Shown here: positions 9,362 to 18,957 of the stretch, piece by piece | Layout: each line of letters begins with the position of its first letter | How positions within the stretch are numbered: position 1 is the stretch's first letter | From: Duganella sp. CF517 | GTDB taxonomy: Bacteria > Pseudomonadota > Gammaproteobacteria > Burkholderiales > Burkholderiaceae_D | NCBI RefSeq assembly: GCF_900110275.1 | Contig: NZ_FODC01000002.1 | Span: 186,001-250,000 of the forward strand | Length of the DNA: 64,000 nt | Reading direction: 5' to 3' | The notes under the pieces: model-generated | Told to the model about the DNA's origin: nothing | The model's input: the letters and a program-made list of their open reading frames with translations, nothing else | Database searches by the model: none | Program-made: the position numbers and the translations under genes

Positions 9362-10673
9362 CCTCCTTGAGGCGCCGCAGTTGCGCCGCCTGGTAGGCGC
9401 CGAAGGCGTCGTTGAACAGGCAGCGTATCAGCGGATCGTCGACGATGTCGGCGTCCGCCGGCGCACCGCTGATCCGCATGTACATCGACGTCAGCGACTC
9501 CCCCAGCGCCAGGCCCGCGTATAGCTTGGCGATGGGGATTTCGGTCCGCCAGGACGGCGCTTCCTCGTCCCCCACCGCTGCGATGCTGTCGCCATGGATG
9601 CGGTAGCGGTACTGCCGCACGGCGCCCGCGTGATCGTACACCGACAACTGCCAGACGCACGGCGTTTCGAAGTAGCTGTCCGGCGGCAGTTCCATCTCCC
9701 GGTATTTATCGAGCAGGCCCGCACCGCAGTAGTCCAGCACCAGCGCGGTTTGCTCCTCCGTCAGCGGCGCGAAATGGGCGGCGATGTCGGACGTCGGCGG
9801 CGGCGCGATGCCGGCGTCGTATCGATAATCGACGTCCTGTTCGCCGACCGGCAGCACCCATGGCAGCGGCGCGGCGGGCGTTAGCGCTTGCGGCGTCAGA
9901 TCCATCGCGACGGAAGGATTGAGGCGGACCACGCGCGCGTCCGGCAGCCAGGCGCCGACCTCGCGCTCGAACTGCCGGTAGGTGATCGGGAACAGCGCGT
10001 GGTTGTACCACGACCACGGCTCCTGCACGAACTGGCAGGAACTGGGGACGACATAGCGCGGCTTGAGCGCGCGCAGCTGCTCCGGCCATTCCTCCGGCAG
10101 TTCCGGCTGGCCGCCTTCCGCGCGCGAGGGCGCGATCACGTCGATCTCGCGCATGGTCTGGAAGGGCCACAGCACCATGTCCCACGGAGCGTGGGCCGTG
10201 AGCTGCTCCAGCGTCTCCGGGTCCATCCACGAATCGACGACGTTCAGCACATTCAAGCCACCGGCGCGGATGTGGAACATCGAATCGACATCGGCGTCGA
10301 GCGCCCTGCGCGGAATGATCTCGACCGCGCCGACCAGCACCGGCGCGTCGACCGCCAGCGCGCGCACGTCGGTGAACCCGAGCTCACGGATCATCGCGAA
10401 CAGTTCGTCGAACAGGCAGTACAGATAGATCGGCGTGGCGCGCGGCAGCAGGTCCAGGCTCTCCATCGAACAATGGTCGTCGTGGAAGTGCGAGATGAAG
10501 ACGGCGTCCGGCGTGAGCTTCCTGATCTGCTCAAGGTCGAAGCGCACGGCGGGAAAGGCGTGGCAGTTGCGGCTGAACGGGTTTTCGAAAATCGGATCGA
10601 ACAGTATCTGCGTGCCTTCGTGTTCGAAGACATAACCCGCGTGGAGTATCCTGGAAATCTTCAGCGGCGACAT
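9345..10673 (-). CDS. MBL-fold metallohydrolase with C-terminal extension
   Basis: The N-terminal half has a metallo-beta-lactamase fold. The metal-binding signature is SHFHDDH (H62, H64, D66, H67), followed by further elements such as VLNVVDSWMDPE and PRYVVPSSC that would supply the remaining ligands. The overall look is of the UlaG/RomA-type branch rather than glyoxalase II. After about residue 270 comes a region of about 170 residues with no motif I recognise (CVWQLSVYDHAG, YRYRIHGDSI), giving 442 residues in total. It lacks a signal peptide. Substrate unknown. It lies downstream of the comEA-like gene but is separated from it by a strong terminator, so it likely has its own promoter in the 40 bases before its ATG. 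Confidence 0.82.
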   Translation of the reverse strand: MSPLKISRILHAGYVFEHEGTQILFDPIFENPFSRNCHAFPAVRFDLEQIRKLTPDAVFISHFHDDHCSMESLDLLPRATPIYLYCLFDELFAMIRELGFTDVRALAVDAPVLVGAVEIIPRRALDADVDSMFHIRAGGLNVLNVVDSWMDPETLEQLTAHAPWDMVLWPFQTMREIDVIAPSRAEGGQPELPEEWPEQLRALKPRYVVPSSCQFVQEPWSWYNHALFPITYRQFEREVGAWLPDARVVRLNPSVAMDLTPQALTPAAPLPWVLPVGEQDVDYRYDAGIAPPPTSDIAAHFAPLTEEQTALVLDYCGAGLLDKYREMELPPDSYFETPCVWQLSVYDHAGAVRQYRYRIHGDSIAAVGDEEAPSWRTEIPIAKLYAGLALGESLTSMYMRISGAPADADIVDDPLIRCLFNDAFGAYQAAQLRRLKEARQAA

Positions 10674-10715
10674 GTGCGGACTCCAATCAAAATGTCGCGC
10701 TATCTTACCAGACCT

Positions 10716-10755
10716 AAAAACGCAACAGCCCGCAGCGCGGGGCTGCGGGCTGTTG
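10716..10755 (-). terminator. Rho-independent terminator of the comEA-like gene
   Basis: A perfect 14-bp inverted repeat (arms 10723-10736 and 10742-10755, loop of 5) is followed on the minus strand by five T residues (10716-10720). It lies 14 bases past the comEA-like stop codon. Confidence 0.9.
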
Positions 10756-10769
10756 CCGATCTGACGGAT

Positions 10770-11123
10770 TTATTTACCTGCTGCGGCGACCGGCGTGGGG
10801 CCCGCTTTGGGAGCGGCTTTGTCGGCCTTGGGTTTGGCGGCGGCCCCGGCGCCCTCCTTCGACTTGCCGTTCACTAGCAGGCCGGCCTCCGACAGTTTGG
10901 CGGCGTTCTTGCCGCCGACGCCTTTGACGCGCTGTTCGAAGTCGGCCCAGTCCTTGAACTCGCCTTTTTTCCGTTCCTCCAGGATGGCGGTGGATTTGGC
11001 CGGGCCGATGCCCTTGATCGCATCGAGCGCGGCCGCGTCCGCTTTATTGACATCGACTTGTGCGAACGCAAAGCTCATCGTGGCGGCCAGCGTGGCAATA
11101 CCCAGCATTAGTTTTTTGAACAT
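10770..11123 (-). CDS. ComEA-like helix-hairpin-helix protein
   Basis: A 117-residue exported protein. It has a signal peptide (KKLMLGIATLAATMSFAFA, cleaved before QVDVN), then a single helix-hairpin-helix DNA-binding unit of the ComEA type (VDVNKADAAALDAIKGIGPAK, AILEERKKGEFKDWADFEQ, VKGVGGKNAAKL). A low-complexity Ala/Lys/Pro tail completes it. ComEA-type proteins bind double-stranded DNA in the periplasm during natural transformation, and many proteobacteria carry short secreted ones like this. No other competence gene is in view. It sits 103 bases after rfaE1 in the same orientation and has its own terminator. Confidence 0.85.
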   Translation of the reverse strand: MFKKLMLGIATLAATMSFAFAQVDVNKADAAALDAIKGIGPAKSTAILEERKKGEFKDWADFEQRVKGVGGKNAAKLSEAGLLVNGKSKEGAGAAAKPKADKAAPKAGPTPVAAAGK

Positions 11124-11226
11124 GTCTGTCTCCGTGGTTGGTGTCGAGCAAGGGCGGAAATCGCACCTTGAATACCCTTAACGGGTGGGGACGCAATGCC
11201 GGTTGACGCTGTTCGTATGAGCTAGA

Positions 11227-12186
11227 TCAAACGCTGGCGCCGGCGTCGAACAATTCTTCGCGCGTGACTGTCGCGGTGCCAAGCTTGCCCACGACAATGC
11301 CGCCGGCGCGGTTGGCCGTTTGCACCGCTTCGTTCCAGCCCGCGCCCGCGCCCAGCATGCACGCCATCGTGGCGATGACGGTGTCGCCCGCGCCCGAGAC
11401 GTCGAACACCTCGCGCGCCTGCGCCGGCATGTGGAACTGGTCGTTCTCGGTGTACAGGGTCATGCCCTCTTCCGAGCGCGTGAGCAGCAACGCATCCAGC
11501 TTCAGTTCCGCGCGCAGTTGCTGCGCCTTGGCCGTCAATTGTTCCTCGCTGTTCCAGCTGCCGACGATGCGCTTCATCTCCGACTTGTTCGGCGTGAGCA
11601 CGGTGGCGCCGCTGTAGCGCGAGAAGTCGTCGCCCTTCGGATCGACCATCACCACTTTGCCGGCCGCGCGCGCGGAGGCGATCATGTCGGCCACGTTCAC
11701 CAGGCTGCCCTTGGCGTAGTCCGACAGGACGATGACGTCGTAGTCGGCCAGCAGCGCCTTGAACTGCACCAGTTTATCGCGCAGCACGGTGTCGGTCGGC
11801 GCCTCTTCGAAATCGATGCGCACCATCTGCTGCTGGCGGCCGATGACGCGCAGCTTGATGATGGTGGAGATGGCGTCGTCGCGTTTCAGGTAGCTGTGGA
11901 TGCCGCAGTTTTGCAGCAGCTGTTCCACTTCGGTGCCCGCTTCGTCGGCGCCGACCACGCCCAGCAGGCCGGCGTGCGCGCCCAGCGCGGCGGCGTTGCG
12001 CGCCACGTTGGCGGCGCCGCCCAGGCGCGCTTCGCGCTTTTCGATGCGCACGATGGGGACCGGCGCCTCCGGCGAAATGCGGCTGACGTCGCCGAACCAG
12101 TAGCGGTCCAGCATGACGTCGCCGACGACCAGGATGCGCACCTTGTCCAGTGCGGGGGATTGAAAAGCGGTGACGGAAGTACTCAC
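11227..12186 (-). CDS. rfaE1: D-glycero-beta-D-manno-heptose-7-phosphate kinase
   Basis: A PfkB/ribokinase-family sugar kinase of 319 residues that makes heptose-1,7-bisphosphate for the inner core of LPS. Diagnostic stretches are VVGDVMLDRYWFGDVSRISPEAP at the N-terminus (in pieces), RLGGAANVARNAAALGA, and the catalytic FDVSGAGDTVIA. It corresponds to the kinase half of E. coli HldE. The adenylyltransferase half is absent, so rfaE2 must be a separate gene, as is usual in Burkholderiales. The start is GTG at 12186 with AGAGGA just upstream. It follows lapB by 19 bases and is probably the last gene of lapA-lapB-rfaE1, which groups LPS synthesis and assembly. Confidence 0.93.
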   Translation of the reverse strand: MSTSVTAFQSPALDKVRILVVGDVMLDRYWFGDVSRISPEAPVPIVRIEKREARLGGAANVARNAAALGAHAGLLGVVGADEAGTEVEQLLQNCGIHSYLKRDDAISTIIKLRVIGRQQQMVRIDFEEAPTDTVLRDKLVQFKALLADYDVIVLSDYAKGSLVNVADMIASARAAGKVVMVDPKGDDFSRYSGATVLTPNKSEMKRIVGSWNSEEQLTAKAQQLRAELKLDALLLTRSEEGMTLYTENDQFHMPAQAREVFDVSGAGDTVIATMACMLGAGAGWNEAVQTANRAGGIVVGKLGTATVTREELFDAGASV

Positions 12187-12205
12187 ATGGTCCTCTGATT
12201 TATTC

Positions 12206-13381
12206 TTAATTCATGACATTCAGTTCTTCGGTGCGGCGCGGCGGGTAGGTCTCCCAGCGGCTGCATCCTGGGCACTGCCAGTAGAACTGGCGCGCCTTGA
12301 AGCCGCAATGGCTGCACTGGTAGCGCGCCAGCTTCTGCGTGTAGCCGTGCACCAGGTTCTTCACCATCGACAGTTCCGACACCACGCTCGCCGGCGCGTC
12401 GACCAGGCGCGCTTCCAGCAGCTTGTCCAGTCCCAGCAACGTCGGCGTGCGGCGCAGCTCATTGACCACCAGGTCCTTGGCGGCATCCAGGCCGTCCAGC
12501 TCCAGCACCGCCTTGTACACCACCTCCAGCAAGTCGATCGACGACGCCTGCTCCAGGTAGGACTTGATCAGATTGACGCCTTCGAGCGGGCGGCCGACCT
12601 TGCGGTAGCCGTCCATCATGCGCTGCGCCACCAGCGCGGTGTGCGGCACGCTGATTTGTTCGACGCGGCGCCACGTCATCAACGCGCCTTCGACATCGTC
12701 CTTGGCCAGCTGCGCGTCGCCGATCAACAGGGTCGCGCGCACGTTGACGCGGTCGGCCTGCAGCGATTTCTCCAGCAGCGGCAGCGCGTCCTCGGGATGC
12801 AGGTGCACCAGCGCGTCCTGCGCCAGCTCGCAGTAGAACTGCGCGATTTCCTTCTGGCGCGATCCGGCGCCCGACTCCTGCAGGCCGATGGCCGCTTCGA
12901 TGGCCCGCGGCCATTCCTTCTCGCGCTGGAAAATCTCCAGCAGCGCGCGCCGCGCCGGCACCGCGTACTGGCTGTGGATCAGGCGATTGAAGGTTTCCTC
13001 GGCGCGGTCCAGCAGGCCGGCCTTCAGGTAGTCCATGCCCAATTCGTATTCGGCGTGCTCCTTCTGCTCCTGCGGCAGGTCGGGACGCGCCAGCAAATTC
13101 TGGTGGACGCGGATGGCGCGCTCGGTCTCGCCACGGCGCCGGAACAGGTTACCGAGGGCGAAGTGCATGTCGGCCGTCTCCGGGTCCATGCGCACGATCT
13201 CGATGAAGGCGTCGACCGCCTTGTCCGGCTGGTCGTTGAGCAGGAAGTTCAGGCCCTTGAAATAACCGCGCGGCAGCGTGCGCGATTCGGACACCAGCTG
13301 GCGGATGTCGACGCGCGCGGCGATCCATCCCATGCCGAAGAAGAGCGGGATGCCCAATAACATCCAGAGTTCAAATTCCAT
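12206..13381 (-). CDS. lapB: Lipopolysaccharide assembly protein B (TPR protein with rubredoxin-like metal site)
   Basis: A 391-residue LapB (YciM) homologue. It has a short N-terminal membrane anchor (ELWMLLGIPLFFGMGWIAA), then cytoplasmic tetratricopeptide repeats (for example HFALGNLFRRRGETERAI and YELGMDYLKAGLLDRAEE). At the C-terminus is a rubredoxin-like zinc or iron site, CSHCGF ... CPGCSRW, with four cysteines near residues 355-370. In E. coli LapB controls LpxC turnover by FtsH and coordinates LPS synthesis. All domains needed are present here. It lies between lapA and rfaE1 with short gaps, consistent with one transcript. Confidence 0.95.
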   Translation of the reverse strand: MEFELWMLLGIPLFFGMGWIAARVDIRQLVSESRTLPRGYFKGLNFLLNDQPDKAVDAFIEIVRMDPETADMHFALGNLFRRRGETERAIRVHQNLLARPDLPQEQKEHAEYELGMDYLKAGLLDRAEETFNRLIHSQYAVPARRALLEIFQREKEWPRAIEAAIGLQESGAGSRQKEIAQFYCELAQDALVHLHPEDALPLLEKSLQADRVNVRATLLIGDAQLAKDDVEGALMTWRRVEQISVPHTALVAQRMMDGYRKVGRPLEGVNLIKSYLEQASSIDLLEVVYKAVLELDGLDAAKDLVVNELRRTPTLLGLDKLLEARLVDAPASVVSELSMVKNLVHGYTQKLARYQCSHCGFKARQFYWQCPGCSRWETYPPRRTEELNVMN

Positions 13382-13408
13382 GCTTGTTCTTGTAGTGGAT
13401 AGTGGTGC

Positions 13409-13711
13409 TTATTGTGTGGTGACGCCATCGGGCTGCGGCTGCGCGTTGACCTGCTGCGCCGACGATTGCAGCGTCGTGATGGTGGTTTTGTGTTTGTTCG
13501 TTTCGCGGCGGTGGCGGAACACGGTCGGCGTGAGCGCCAGCACGCCGAGGACGGCGCCGGCGACGAAGAAGCCGAGCAGCATCAGCACCAGGGGGCCGCG
13601 CAGATCATAGTGGAGGAAAAAGTGCAGATCGACTTCCTGCGTATTTTTCAGGGCAAAGCCAAAAAACAAGACGAATAGGACGATTCCAATGAGGGTGGAT
13701 ACGAATTTCAT
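13409..13711 (-). CDS. lapA: Lipopolysaccharide assembly protein A (LapA, DUF1049)
   Basis: A 100-residue inner-membrane protein with two predicted helices, TLIGIVLFVLFFGFALKN (about 5-23) and LVLMLLGFFVAGAVLGVLAL (about 41-60). They are separated by a short loop with the DUF1049-type QEVDLHFF motif. A basic, mostly polar cytoplasmic tail follows (RHRRETNKHK). Its position immediately upstream of lapB is the usual arrangement and supports the call. The gap to ihfB is 148 bases and contains a terminator, so lapA-lapB-rfaE1 must start at its own promoter between 13712 and about 13800. Confidence 0.9.
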   Translation of the reverse strand: MKFVSTLIGIVLFVLFFGFALKNTQEVDLHFFLHYDLRGPLVLMLLGFFVAGAVLGVLALTPTVFRHRRETNKHKTTITTLQSSAQQVNAQPQPDGVTTQ

Positions 13712-13773
13712 CAGCCTGGTTCCTGTTCTGGATTTCTAAGAGCGCCAGTATGGCACTAGTCACCAAATACTAC

Positions 13774-13815
13774 AAAAAAAGCGCAAAAAAAGCGCAAAAA
13801 AGCGCGTAAAAAAAA
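13774..13815. repeat. Phased A-tract / GCGC tandem repeat
   Basis: Four A-tracts (13774-13780, 13785-13791, 13796-13801, 13808-13815) are separated by GCGC or GCGCGT, giving a period of 11-12 bases. A-tracts in helical phase are expected to bend DNA. On the minus strand the same bases give successive T-tracts after the ihfB hairpin. Confidence 0.75.
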
Positions 13816-13838
13816 GCGGCATCCGAGGACGCCGCTTT
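13803..13838 (-). terminator. Rho-independent terminator of ihfB
   Basis: The hairpin has arms AAAGCGGC (13813-13820) and GCCGCTTT (13831-13838) with a 10-base loop. On the minus strand it is followed by a run of eight T residues and further T-tracts. It lies 21 bases past the ihfB stop codon. Confidence 0.88.
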
Positions 13839-13859
13839 CTTGTCAAACCATCAGACGCT

Positions 13860-14165
13860 TCAGTCCTCGATGATCGGTTGCCCGACCATCGCGTCGACCC
13901 GCTCGCGCAATTGCTTGCCCGGCTTGAAGTGCGGCACCCGTTTTTCGGGCACCATCACTTTGTCGCCCGACTTCGGATTACGTCCGATACGCGGTGGCCG
14001 GCTATTCAGAGCGAAACTGCCAAAACCGCGGATCTCGATGCGTTGACCGGTCGCCAGGGCGTTGGTCATCGCATCCAGAATGGTCTTGACGGCATACTCC
14101 GCATCTTTGGCCACCAGCTGAGAATAACGCTCAGCCAGGCGGTTGATCAACTCGGACTTAGTCAT
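13860..14165 (-). CDS. ihfB: Integration host factor subunit beta
   Basis: A 101-residue DNABII protein. It starts [17 protein letters not shown] and has the DNA-clamping beta arm with [19 protein letters not shown], whose Pro is the residue that intercalates in the minor groove. Next comes [19 protein letters not shown]. It pairs with IHF alpha (encoded elsewhere) to bend DNA at specific sites in recombination, replication and transcription. It follows rpsA by 10 bases, the standard rpsA-ihfB order in proteobacteria, and ends at a strong terminator. Confidence 0.97.
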   Translation of the reverse strand: MTKSELINRLAERYSQLVAKDAEYAVKTILDAMTNALATGQRIEIRGFGSFALNSRPPRIGRNPKSGDKVMVPEKRVPHFKPGKQLRERVDAMVGQPIIED

Positions 14166-14175
14166 CGACTAGTTC

Positions 14176-15864
14176 TTAGTTCTTGTTATCGAACTTGGCT
14201 TTCAACAGCGCGCCCAGGCTGGTGGTGCCCGAAGCTGCGTTGTTGTCGGTAGCGGCCATTTTCTGCATCGCTTCCTGGGTCTCGACGTTGTCTTTGGCTT
14301 TGATCGACAGCTGGATCGAACGCGCTTTGCGGTCGATGTTGATGACCAGGGCTTCGACGGAGTCGCCAACCTTCAGGTGCGTACCGGCATCTTCCACGCG
14401 GTCGCGGGAGATTTCGGAAGCGCGCAGGTAGCCTTCGACTTCTTCGGACAGTTGGATCACGGCGCCTTTAGGCTCGACCGATTTCACGGTGCCGGTAACC
14501 AGCGCGCCCTTGTCGTTCATGGCGGCGAAGTTGTTGAACGGGTCGCCTTCCAGTTGCTTGACGCCCAGGGAAACGCGCTCGCGCTCGACGTCGATGGCCA
14601 GAACGATGGCTTCCAGCTCGTCGCCCTTCTTGAAGCGGCGAACGGCTTCTTCGCCGGTTTCGGTCCACGACAGGTCGGACAGGTGCACCAGGCCGTCGAT
14701 GTTGCCGGCCAGGCCGATGAACACGCCGAAGTCGGTGATCGACTTGATCGCGCCACGGACTTTGTCGCCCTTCTTGTGGGTCACGCCGAAGTCATCCCAT
14801 GGGTTCGCTTTGCACTGCTTCATGCCCAGCGAAATACGGCGACGCTCTTCGTCGATTTCCAGAACCATGACTTCAACTTCGTCGCCCAGCTGGACAACTT
14901 TGTTTGGAGCGACGTTCTTGTTGGTCCAGTCCATTTCCGACACGTGGACCAGGCCTTCGATACCCTGCTCGACTTCAACGAACGCGCCGTAGTCGGTGAG
15001 GTTGGTGACTTTACCGAACAGACGGGTGCTTTGTGGGTAACGACGGGACAGACCGGTCCATGGGTCGTCGCCCAGTTGCTTCACGCCCAGCGAAACGCGG
15101 TTCTTTTCCTGATCGTACTTCAGGACCTTGGCGGTGATTTCCTGGCCAACGGTCAGCACTTCCGATGGGTGACGCACACGACGCCATGCCAGATCGGTGA
15201 TGTGCAGCAGGCCGTCGATGCCGCCCAGATCCACGAACGCGCCGTAGTCGGTGATGTTCTTGACGACGCCGGTCACGACCGTGCCTTCTTTCAGCGTTTC
15301 CATCAGCTTCTGACGCTCTTCGCCCATCGAAGCTTCGATGACGGCGCGGCGGGACAGAACCACGTTGTTACGCTTGCGGTCCAGCTTGATGACCTTGAAT
15401 TCGAGGGTCTTGCCTTCGAACGGGGTGGTGTCCTTGACCGGACGGGTGTCGACCAGCGAACCCGGCAGGAACGCGCGGATGCCGTTGGTCAGAACGGTCA
15501 GGCCGCCCTTGACTTTGCCGTTGACGGTACCGACGACGATCTCGCCCGATTCCATCGCTTTTTCCAGGGCCAGCCACGAAGCCAGACGCTTGGCTTTGTC
15601 GCGGGACAGGATGGTGTCGCCGAAACCGTTTTCGAGCGATTCGATCGCCACGGAAACGAAGTCGCCTACTTTGACTTCCAGTTCGCCGTGGTCGTTCTTG
15701 AATTCTTCAACTGGGATGAATGCTTCCGATTTCAGGCCGGCGTTGACGATCACGAAGTTGTGATCCAGACGAACGACTTCAGCCGAGATCACTTCGCCCG
15801 AACGCATGTCTTGACGCGACAGGGATTCTTCGAAGAGGGCTGCAAAACTTTCCATATTAGACAT
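14176..15864 (-). CDS. rpsA: 30S ribosomal protein S1
   Basis: A 562-residue S1 protein made of six S1/OB-fold repeats, for example [46 protein letters not shown] and [17 protein letters not shown] (shown in short parts). It binds mRNA leaders and delivers them to the 30S subunit. I placed the start at the ATG at 15864 ([14 protein letters not shown]), which has GGAAG seven bases upstream and gives the normal S1 length. The frame stays open upstream to 16017 but that would add about 50 residues unlike any S1 N-terminus and overlap cmk. The 127-base leader before the start could hold an rpsA promoter or an autoregulatory site, as in E. coli, but I cannot define one. Confidence 0.97.
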   Translation of the reverse strand: MSNMESFAALFEESLSRQDMRSGEVISAEVVRLDHNFVIVNAGLKSEAFIPVEEFKNDHGELEVKVGDFVSVAIESLENGFGDTILSRDKAKRLASWLALEKAMESGEIVVGTVNGKVKGGLTVLTNGIRAFLPGSLVDTRPVKDTTPFEGKTLEFKVIKLDRKRNNVVLSRRAVIEASMGEERQKLMETLKEGTVVTGVVKNITDYGAFVDLGGIDGLLHITDLAWRRVRHPSEVLTVGQEITAKVLKYDQEKNRVSLGVKQLGDDPWTGLSRRYPQSTRLFGKVTNLTDYGAFVEVEQGIEGLVHVSEMDWTNKNVAPNKVVQLGDEVEVMVLEIDEERRRISLGMKQCKANPWDDFGVTHKKGDKVRGAIKSITDFGVFIGLAGNIDGLVHLSDLSWTETGEEAVRRFKKGDELEAIVLAIDVERERVSLGVKQLEGDPFNNFAAMNDKGALVTGTVKSVEPKGAVIQLSEEVEGYLRASEISRDRVEDAGTHLKVGDSVEALVINIDRKARSIQLSIKAKDNVETQEAMQKMAATDNNAASGTTSLGALLKAKFDNKN

Positions 15865-15991
15865 TGTGACTTCCAGGTTGCCAACAAGGCTCGCGAATGC
15901 GACTTCAGTTGGGTTAAGGTTGATCAAAGTCCCGCAAGCGCTTGGTGAGTAACCACTTACTCGCGCCGCCGGACCCGCCTTTGCTACATTT

Positions 15992-16666
15992 TCAGTGGGG
16001 CTTGCCCACTGCCGCATACCACTGCAACACCTGTTCGACCGCTTGATCAGCGGTCATATTGGATGTATCCAGCACATGCGCCCCTTCCGCTGGCACCAGC
16101 GGCGCGATGGCCCGGTGGGTATCCCGGTCGTCCCGCGCCTGCAAATCCATCAGTAGGTCTTCCATAATAGCAGAAATTCCCTTGCCAATCAATTGCTTAT
16201 AACGGCGATCGGCCCGGGCCGCGACAGACGCCGTCAAAAACACCTTCAACACCGCGTGCGGGAAGATCACCGAGCCCATGTCGCGCCCGTCCGCCACCAC
16301 GCCCGGCGCCTTGCGGAAACCCAGTTGCAGCCCCACGAGCGCGTGGCGCACGGTCGGGAATGTGGCAATTTTGGAAGCGGTATTACCCACCTCTTCCGCA
16401 CGGATGGCGTCGGTGACGTTTTCCTGCGACAAAATGATGTCGCCGCCCTGGAAACTGCATTGCAGGTGCTCGGCCAGCTTGGCCAGCGCGTGTTCGTCGT
16501 TCAGGTCGGTGCCGCGGCGCAGGGCCGACAGCGCCGTCAAGCGGTACAGGGCGCCCGAATCCAGGTAATGGAAGCCGAGCTTATCGGCAACGCGGTGCGC
16601 GACGGTGCCCTTGCCGGATGCGGTCGGGCCGTCGATGGTGATGACTGGGATTTGGGATGTGACCAT
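15992..16666 (-). CDS. cmk: Cytidylate kinase
   Basis: A 224-residue (d)CMP kinase that transfers phosphate from ATP to CMP or dCMP. The P-loop is GPTASGKGT (residues 13-21). Other family features are the substrate-binding [10 protein letters not shown] (about 34-43), [13 protein letters not shown], and the lid region with RADRRYKQL followed by [13 protein letters not shown]. The order aroA-cmk-rpsA is conserved across proteobacteria. The gene begins 25 bases after aroA ends, so it is probably in one operon with it. Confidence 0.97.
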   Translation of the reverse strand: MVTSQIPVITIDGPTASGKGTVAHRVADKLGFHYLDSGALYRLTALSALRRGTDLNDEHALAKLAEHLQCSFQGGDIILSQENVTDAIRAEEVGNTASKIATFPTVRHALVGLQLGFRKAPGVVADGRDMGSVIFPHAVLKVFLTASVAARADRRYKQLIGKGISAIMEDLLMDLQARDDRDTHRAIAPLVPAEGAHVLDTSNMTADQAVEQVLQWYAAVGKPH

Positions 16667-16691
16667 TTTGCTCGGTTATTTATTCAGTTAT

Positions 16692-18005
16692 TTATTTTGC
16701 AATCGCGGCAAACGCCGCGAAGTATTCAGGGAAAGTCTTGCCGACGCACTTGGGATCGTTGATGCGCATGACGGCGCCCTTGCGCGCGGCCCCGTCCAGC
16801 GACACCAGGGAGAAACACATCGCCATGCGGTGGTCGTCGTAGGTGTCGATGGTGGCGGCCGTGATCGTCGGCGGCGGCGTCACCTTGATGTAATCCGGGC
16901 CCTCCTCGACGATGGCGCCGACCTTGCGCAATTCGGTCGCCATGGCCGCGATGCGGTCGGTCTCCTTCACGCGCCAGCTGGCGATGTTGCGCAGGGTGCT
17001 GGTGCCGTCGGCGTACAGCGCCGCCACCGCGATCGTCATGGCGGCGTCGGGAATGTGGTTGAAGTCGGCGTCGATGGCCTTGAGCACGCGGTTCGACTTG
17101 GCCTCGATCCAGTTGTCGCCCATGGTGATCTGCGCGCCCATCCGCTCCAGCGCCGCGACGAAACGCACGTCACCCTGGATACTATCGCGGCCCACGCCTT
17201 CGACGCGCACGGGACCGCCGGCGATGGCGCCGGCCGCCAGGAAGTACGACGCCGACGAGGCGTCGCCCTCGACGTGGATGGTGCCGGGCGACTGGTAGAC
17301 CTGGCCCGGCTGCACGGTGAACGAGCTCCAGCCGTCCTGCTCGACCTTCACGCCGAAGCGTCGCACCAGGTTCAAGGTGATTTCGATGTACGGCTTGGAA
17401 ATCAGCTCGCCTTCGACGTCGATGGTGATCGCGTGCTCCTTGGCCATCAGCGGCGCCACCATCAGCAGCGCGGTCAGGAACTGGCTCGAGACGTTGCCGC
17501 GCACCGACAGGCGTTGCGCGTGGATCTTGCCCTGCTTGATGTGCAGCGGCGGGAAGCCCGGGTTGCCGGTGTATTCGACGTCGGTGCCGGCGGCGTTCAG
17601 CGCGTCGACCAGGTCGCCGATCGGGCGCTCGTGCATGCGCGGCACGCCGTGCAACTTGTAGTCGCCGCCGATGACGGCCAGCGCGGCGGTCAGCGGACGG
17701 ATCGCGGTGCCGGCGTTGCCCATGAACAGATCGGCCGATGTATTCGGCAGCACGCCCGCCACGCCCTTGACGTGGTGGATGGTGCCGGTGGCGGTTTTCT
17801 CTTCGGTCCACTGCACGCCCAGCGAGCGCAGGGCGGCCAGCATGACGGCCGTGTCGTCGGAGGCCAGCAGGTCGACGATGGCGACGTCGCCTTGCGACAG
17901 CGCCGCCAGCAGCAGGATGCGGTTGGAGATCGACTTCGAGCCTGGCAGGCGCACGGCGCCCTGCACATGCGCGACCGTCGCCAGGTCGATATATTCGTGG
18001 GTCAT
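16692..18005 (-). CDS. aroA: 3-phosphoshikimate 1-carboxyvinyltransferase (EPSP synthase, class I)
   Basis: A 437-residue EPSP synthase that joins shikimate-3-phosphate and phosphoenolpyruvate in the sixth step of the shikimate pathway. The N-terminal signature [17 protein letters not shown] and the loop [16 protein letters not shown] (with the Gly, Thr and Pro of the class I, glyphosate-sensitive form) are visible. So are DYNDHRMAM-type [13 protein letters not shown] and the C-terminal [13 protein letters not shown]. It lies in a row with tyrA, hisC and pheA, so the post-shikimate branch to Phe and Tyr is encoded together. Confidence 0.97.
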   Translation of the reverse strand: MTHEYIDLATVAHVQGAVRLPGSKSISNRILLLAALSQGDVAIVDLLASDDTAVMLAALRSLGVQWTEEKTATGTIHHVKGVAGVLPNTSADLFMGNAGTAIRPLTAALAVIGGDYKLHGVPRMHERPIGDLVDALNAAGTDVEYTGNPGFPPLHIKQGKIHAQRLSVRGNVSSQFLTALLMVAPLMAKEHAITIDVEGELISKPYIEITLNLVRRFGVKVEQDGWSSFTVQPGQVYQSPGTIHVEGDASSASYFLAAGAIAGGPVRVEGVGRDSIQGDVRFVAALERMGAQITMGDNWIEAKSNRVLKAIDADFNHIPDAAMTIAVAALYADGTSTLRNIASWRVKETDRIAAMATELRKVGAIVEEGPDYIKVTPPPTITAATIDTYDDHRMAMCFSLVSLDGAARKGAVMRINDPKCVGKTFPEYFAAFAAIAK

Positions 18006-18025
18006 ACTGTTCCTTGTTCTGCTGT

Positions 18026-18940
18026 CTATTCAGCTTTATCTTTTGAAGGCGGCGCTTCGGCCGCCTCGATCGCGGTGATCCACTGGTGGCGGGCGCGCTG
18101 GGCGTTGCCGTACACGTTCTCCAGCGCGGCGCCGTCGCCGGCGGCCAGACGGGCGCGCAGTCCCGTCAATTGTGCCAGATAGGCGTCCAGCTCCGTCAGC
18201 AGCGCCGACTGGTTGGCCAGGCTGATGTCCCGCCACATTTCCGGCGACGATCCGGCGATCCTTGTGAAATCGCGAAAACCGCTGGCCGCATACTGGAACA
18301 GTAAATCCGCATGCGGCTTGTTGGCGATGTCGTCCACCAGGGCGTATGCCAGCAAATGCGGCAGATGGCTCACGGCGGCGAACACCTTGTCATGTTCTTC
18401 GGGCGACAGGCGGTGGATGACGGCATCGCAGGCGCGCCAGGCGGCGGCCACGCGTTCCACGTCTTCGGCCGCGTTTTCATCGAGCGCCGTCAGCACCACC
18501 TTCTTGCCGACATACAGATCGTCGATGGCCGCCTCGGGACCGTTGGTTTCGCGTCCGGCGATCGGATGGCCCGGCACGAACTGCGCCACCTTGCCAGCCA
18601 GGGCGCGGCGCGCGGCCGCGACGACGTCGGACTTGGTGCTGCCGGCGTCGGTGACCACGGTGCCGGGTTGCAGATGCGGCGCGATGGCCGACAGGATCGC
18701 CTCGGTCTGCGCCACCGGCGCGGCCAGCAGCACCAGGTCGGCGCCTTGCAACGCCTCGGCCATGCCCTCGTCGCCGGACTCGCCGATGACGTCGATGACG
18801 CCCAACTCCCTGGCGCGCGCCAGCGAGGCCGCCGAACGGCCCATGCCAACCACGCTGCCGACGGCGCCGGCCTTCTTCAGCGAACGCGCGAACGATCCGC
18901 CGATCAGGCCCACGCCGAAAATGACCACCTTGTTCAGCAT
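18026..18940 (-). CDS. tyrA: Prephenate dehydrogenase
   Basis: A 304-residue monofunctional TyrA, which oxidatively decarboxylates prephenate to 4-hydroxyphenylpyruvate on the way to tyrosine. The N-terminus forms a Rossmann fold ([18 protein letters not shown]). Further TyrA features are [29 protein letters not shown] (in parts), and [24 protein letters not shown] took the ATG at 18940, which has AGGGAG about 11 bases upstream and starts directly at the Rossmann strand. An in-frame extension to 19036 lies inside hisC and reads as non-protein-like. The start is 17 bases past the hisC stop. Confidence 0.95.
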   Translation of the reverse strand: MLNKVVIFGVGLIGGSFARSLKKAGAVGSVVGMGRSAASLARARELGVIDVIGESGDEGMAEALQGADLVLLAAPVAQTEAILSAIAPHLQPGTVVTDAGSTKSDVVAAARRALAGKVAQFVPGHPIAGRETNGPEAAIDDLYVGKKVVLTALDENAAEDVERVAAAWRACDAVIHRLSPEEHDKVFAAVSHLPHLLAYALVDDIANKPHADLLFQYAASGFRDFTRIAGSSPEMWRDISLANQSALLTELDAYLAQLTGLRARLAAGDGAALENVYGNAQRARHQWITAIEAAEAPPSKDKAE

Positions 18941-18957
18941 GATGTCGTCGCTCCCTG

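Noticed and set aside
14377..15948. A plus-strand frame of 523 codons opposite rpsA
   Set aside because: It is an antisense frame over six S1 repeats; its apparent internal repeats merely mirror them.
15865..16017. N-terminal extension of rpsA
   Set aside because: The extra 51 residues overlap cmk and match no S1 N-terminus; the ATG at 15864 has a good Shine-Dalgarno and gives the normal length.
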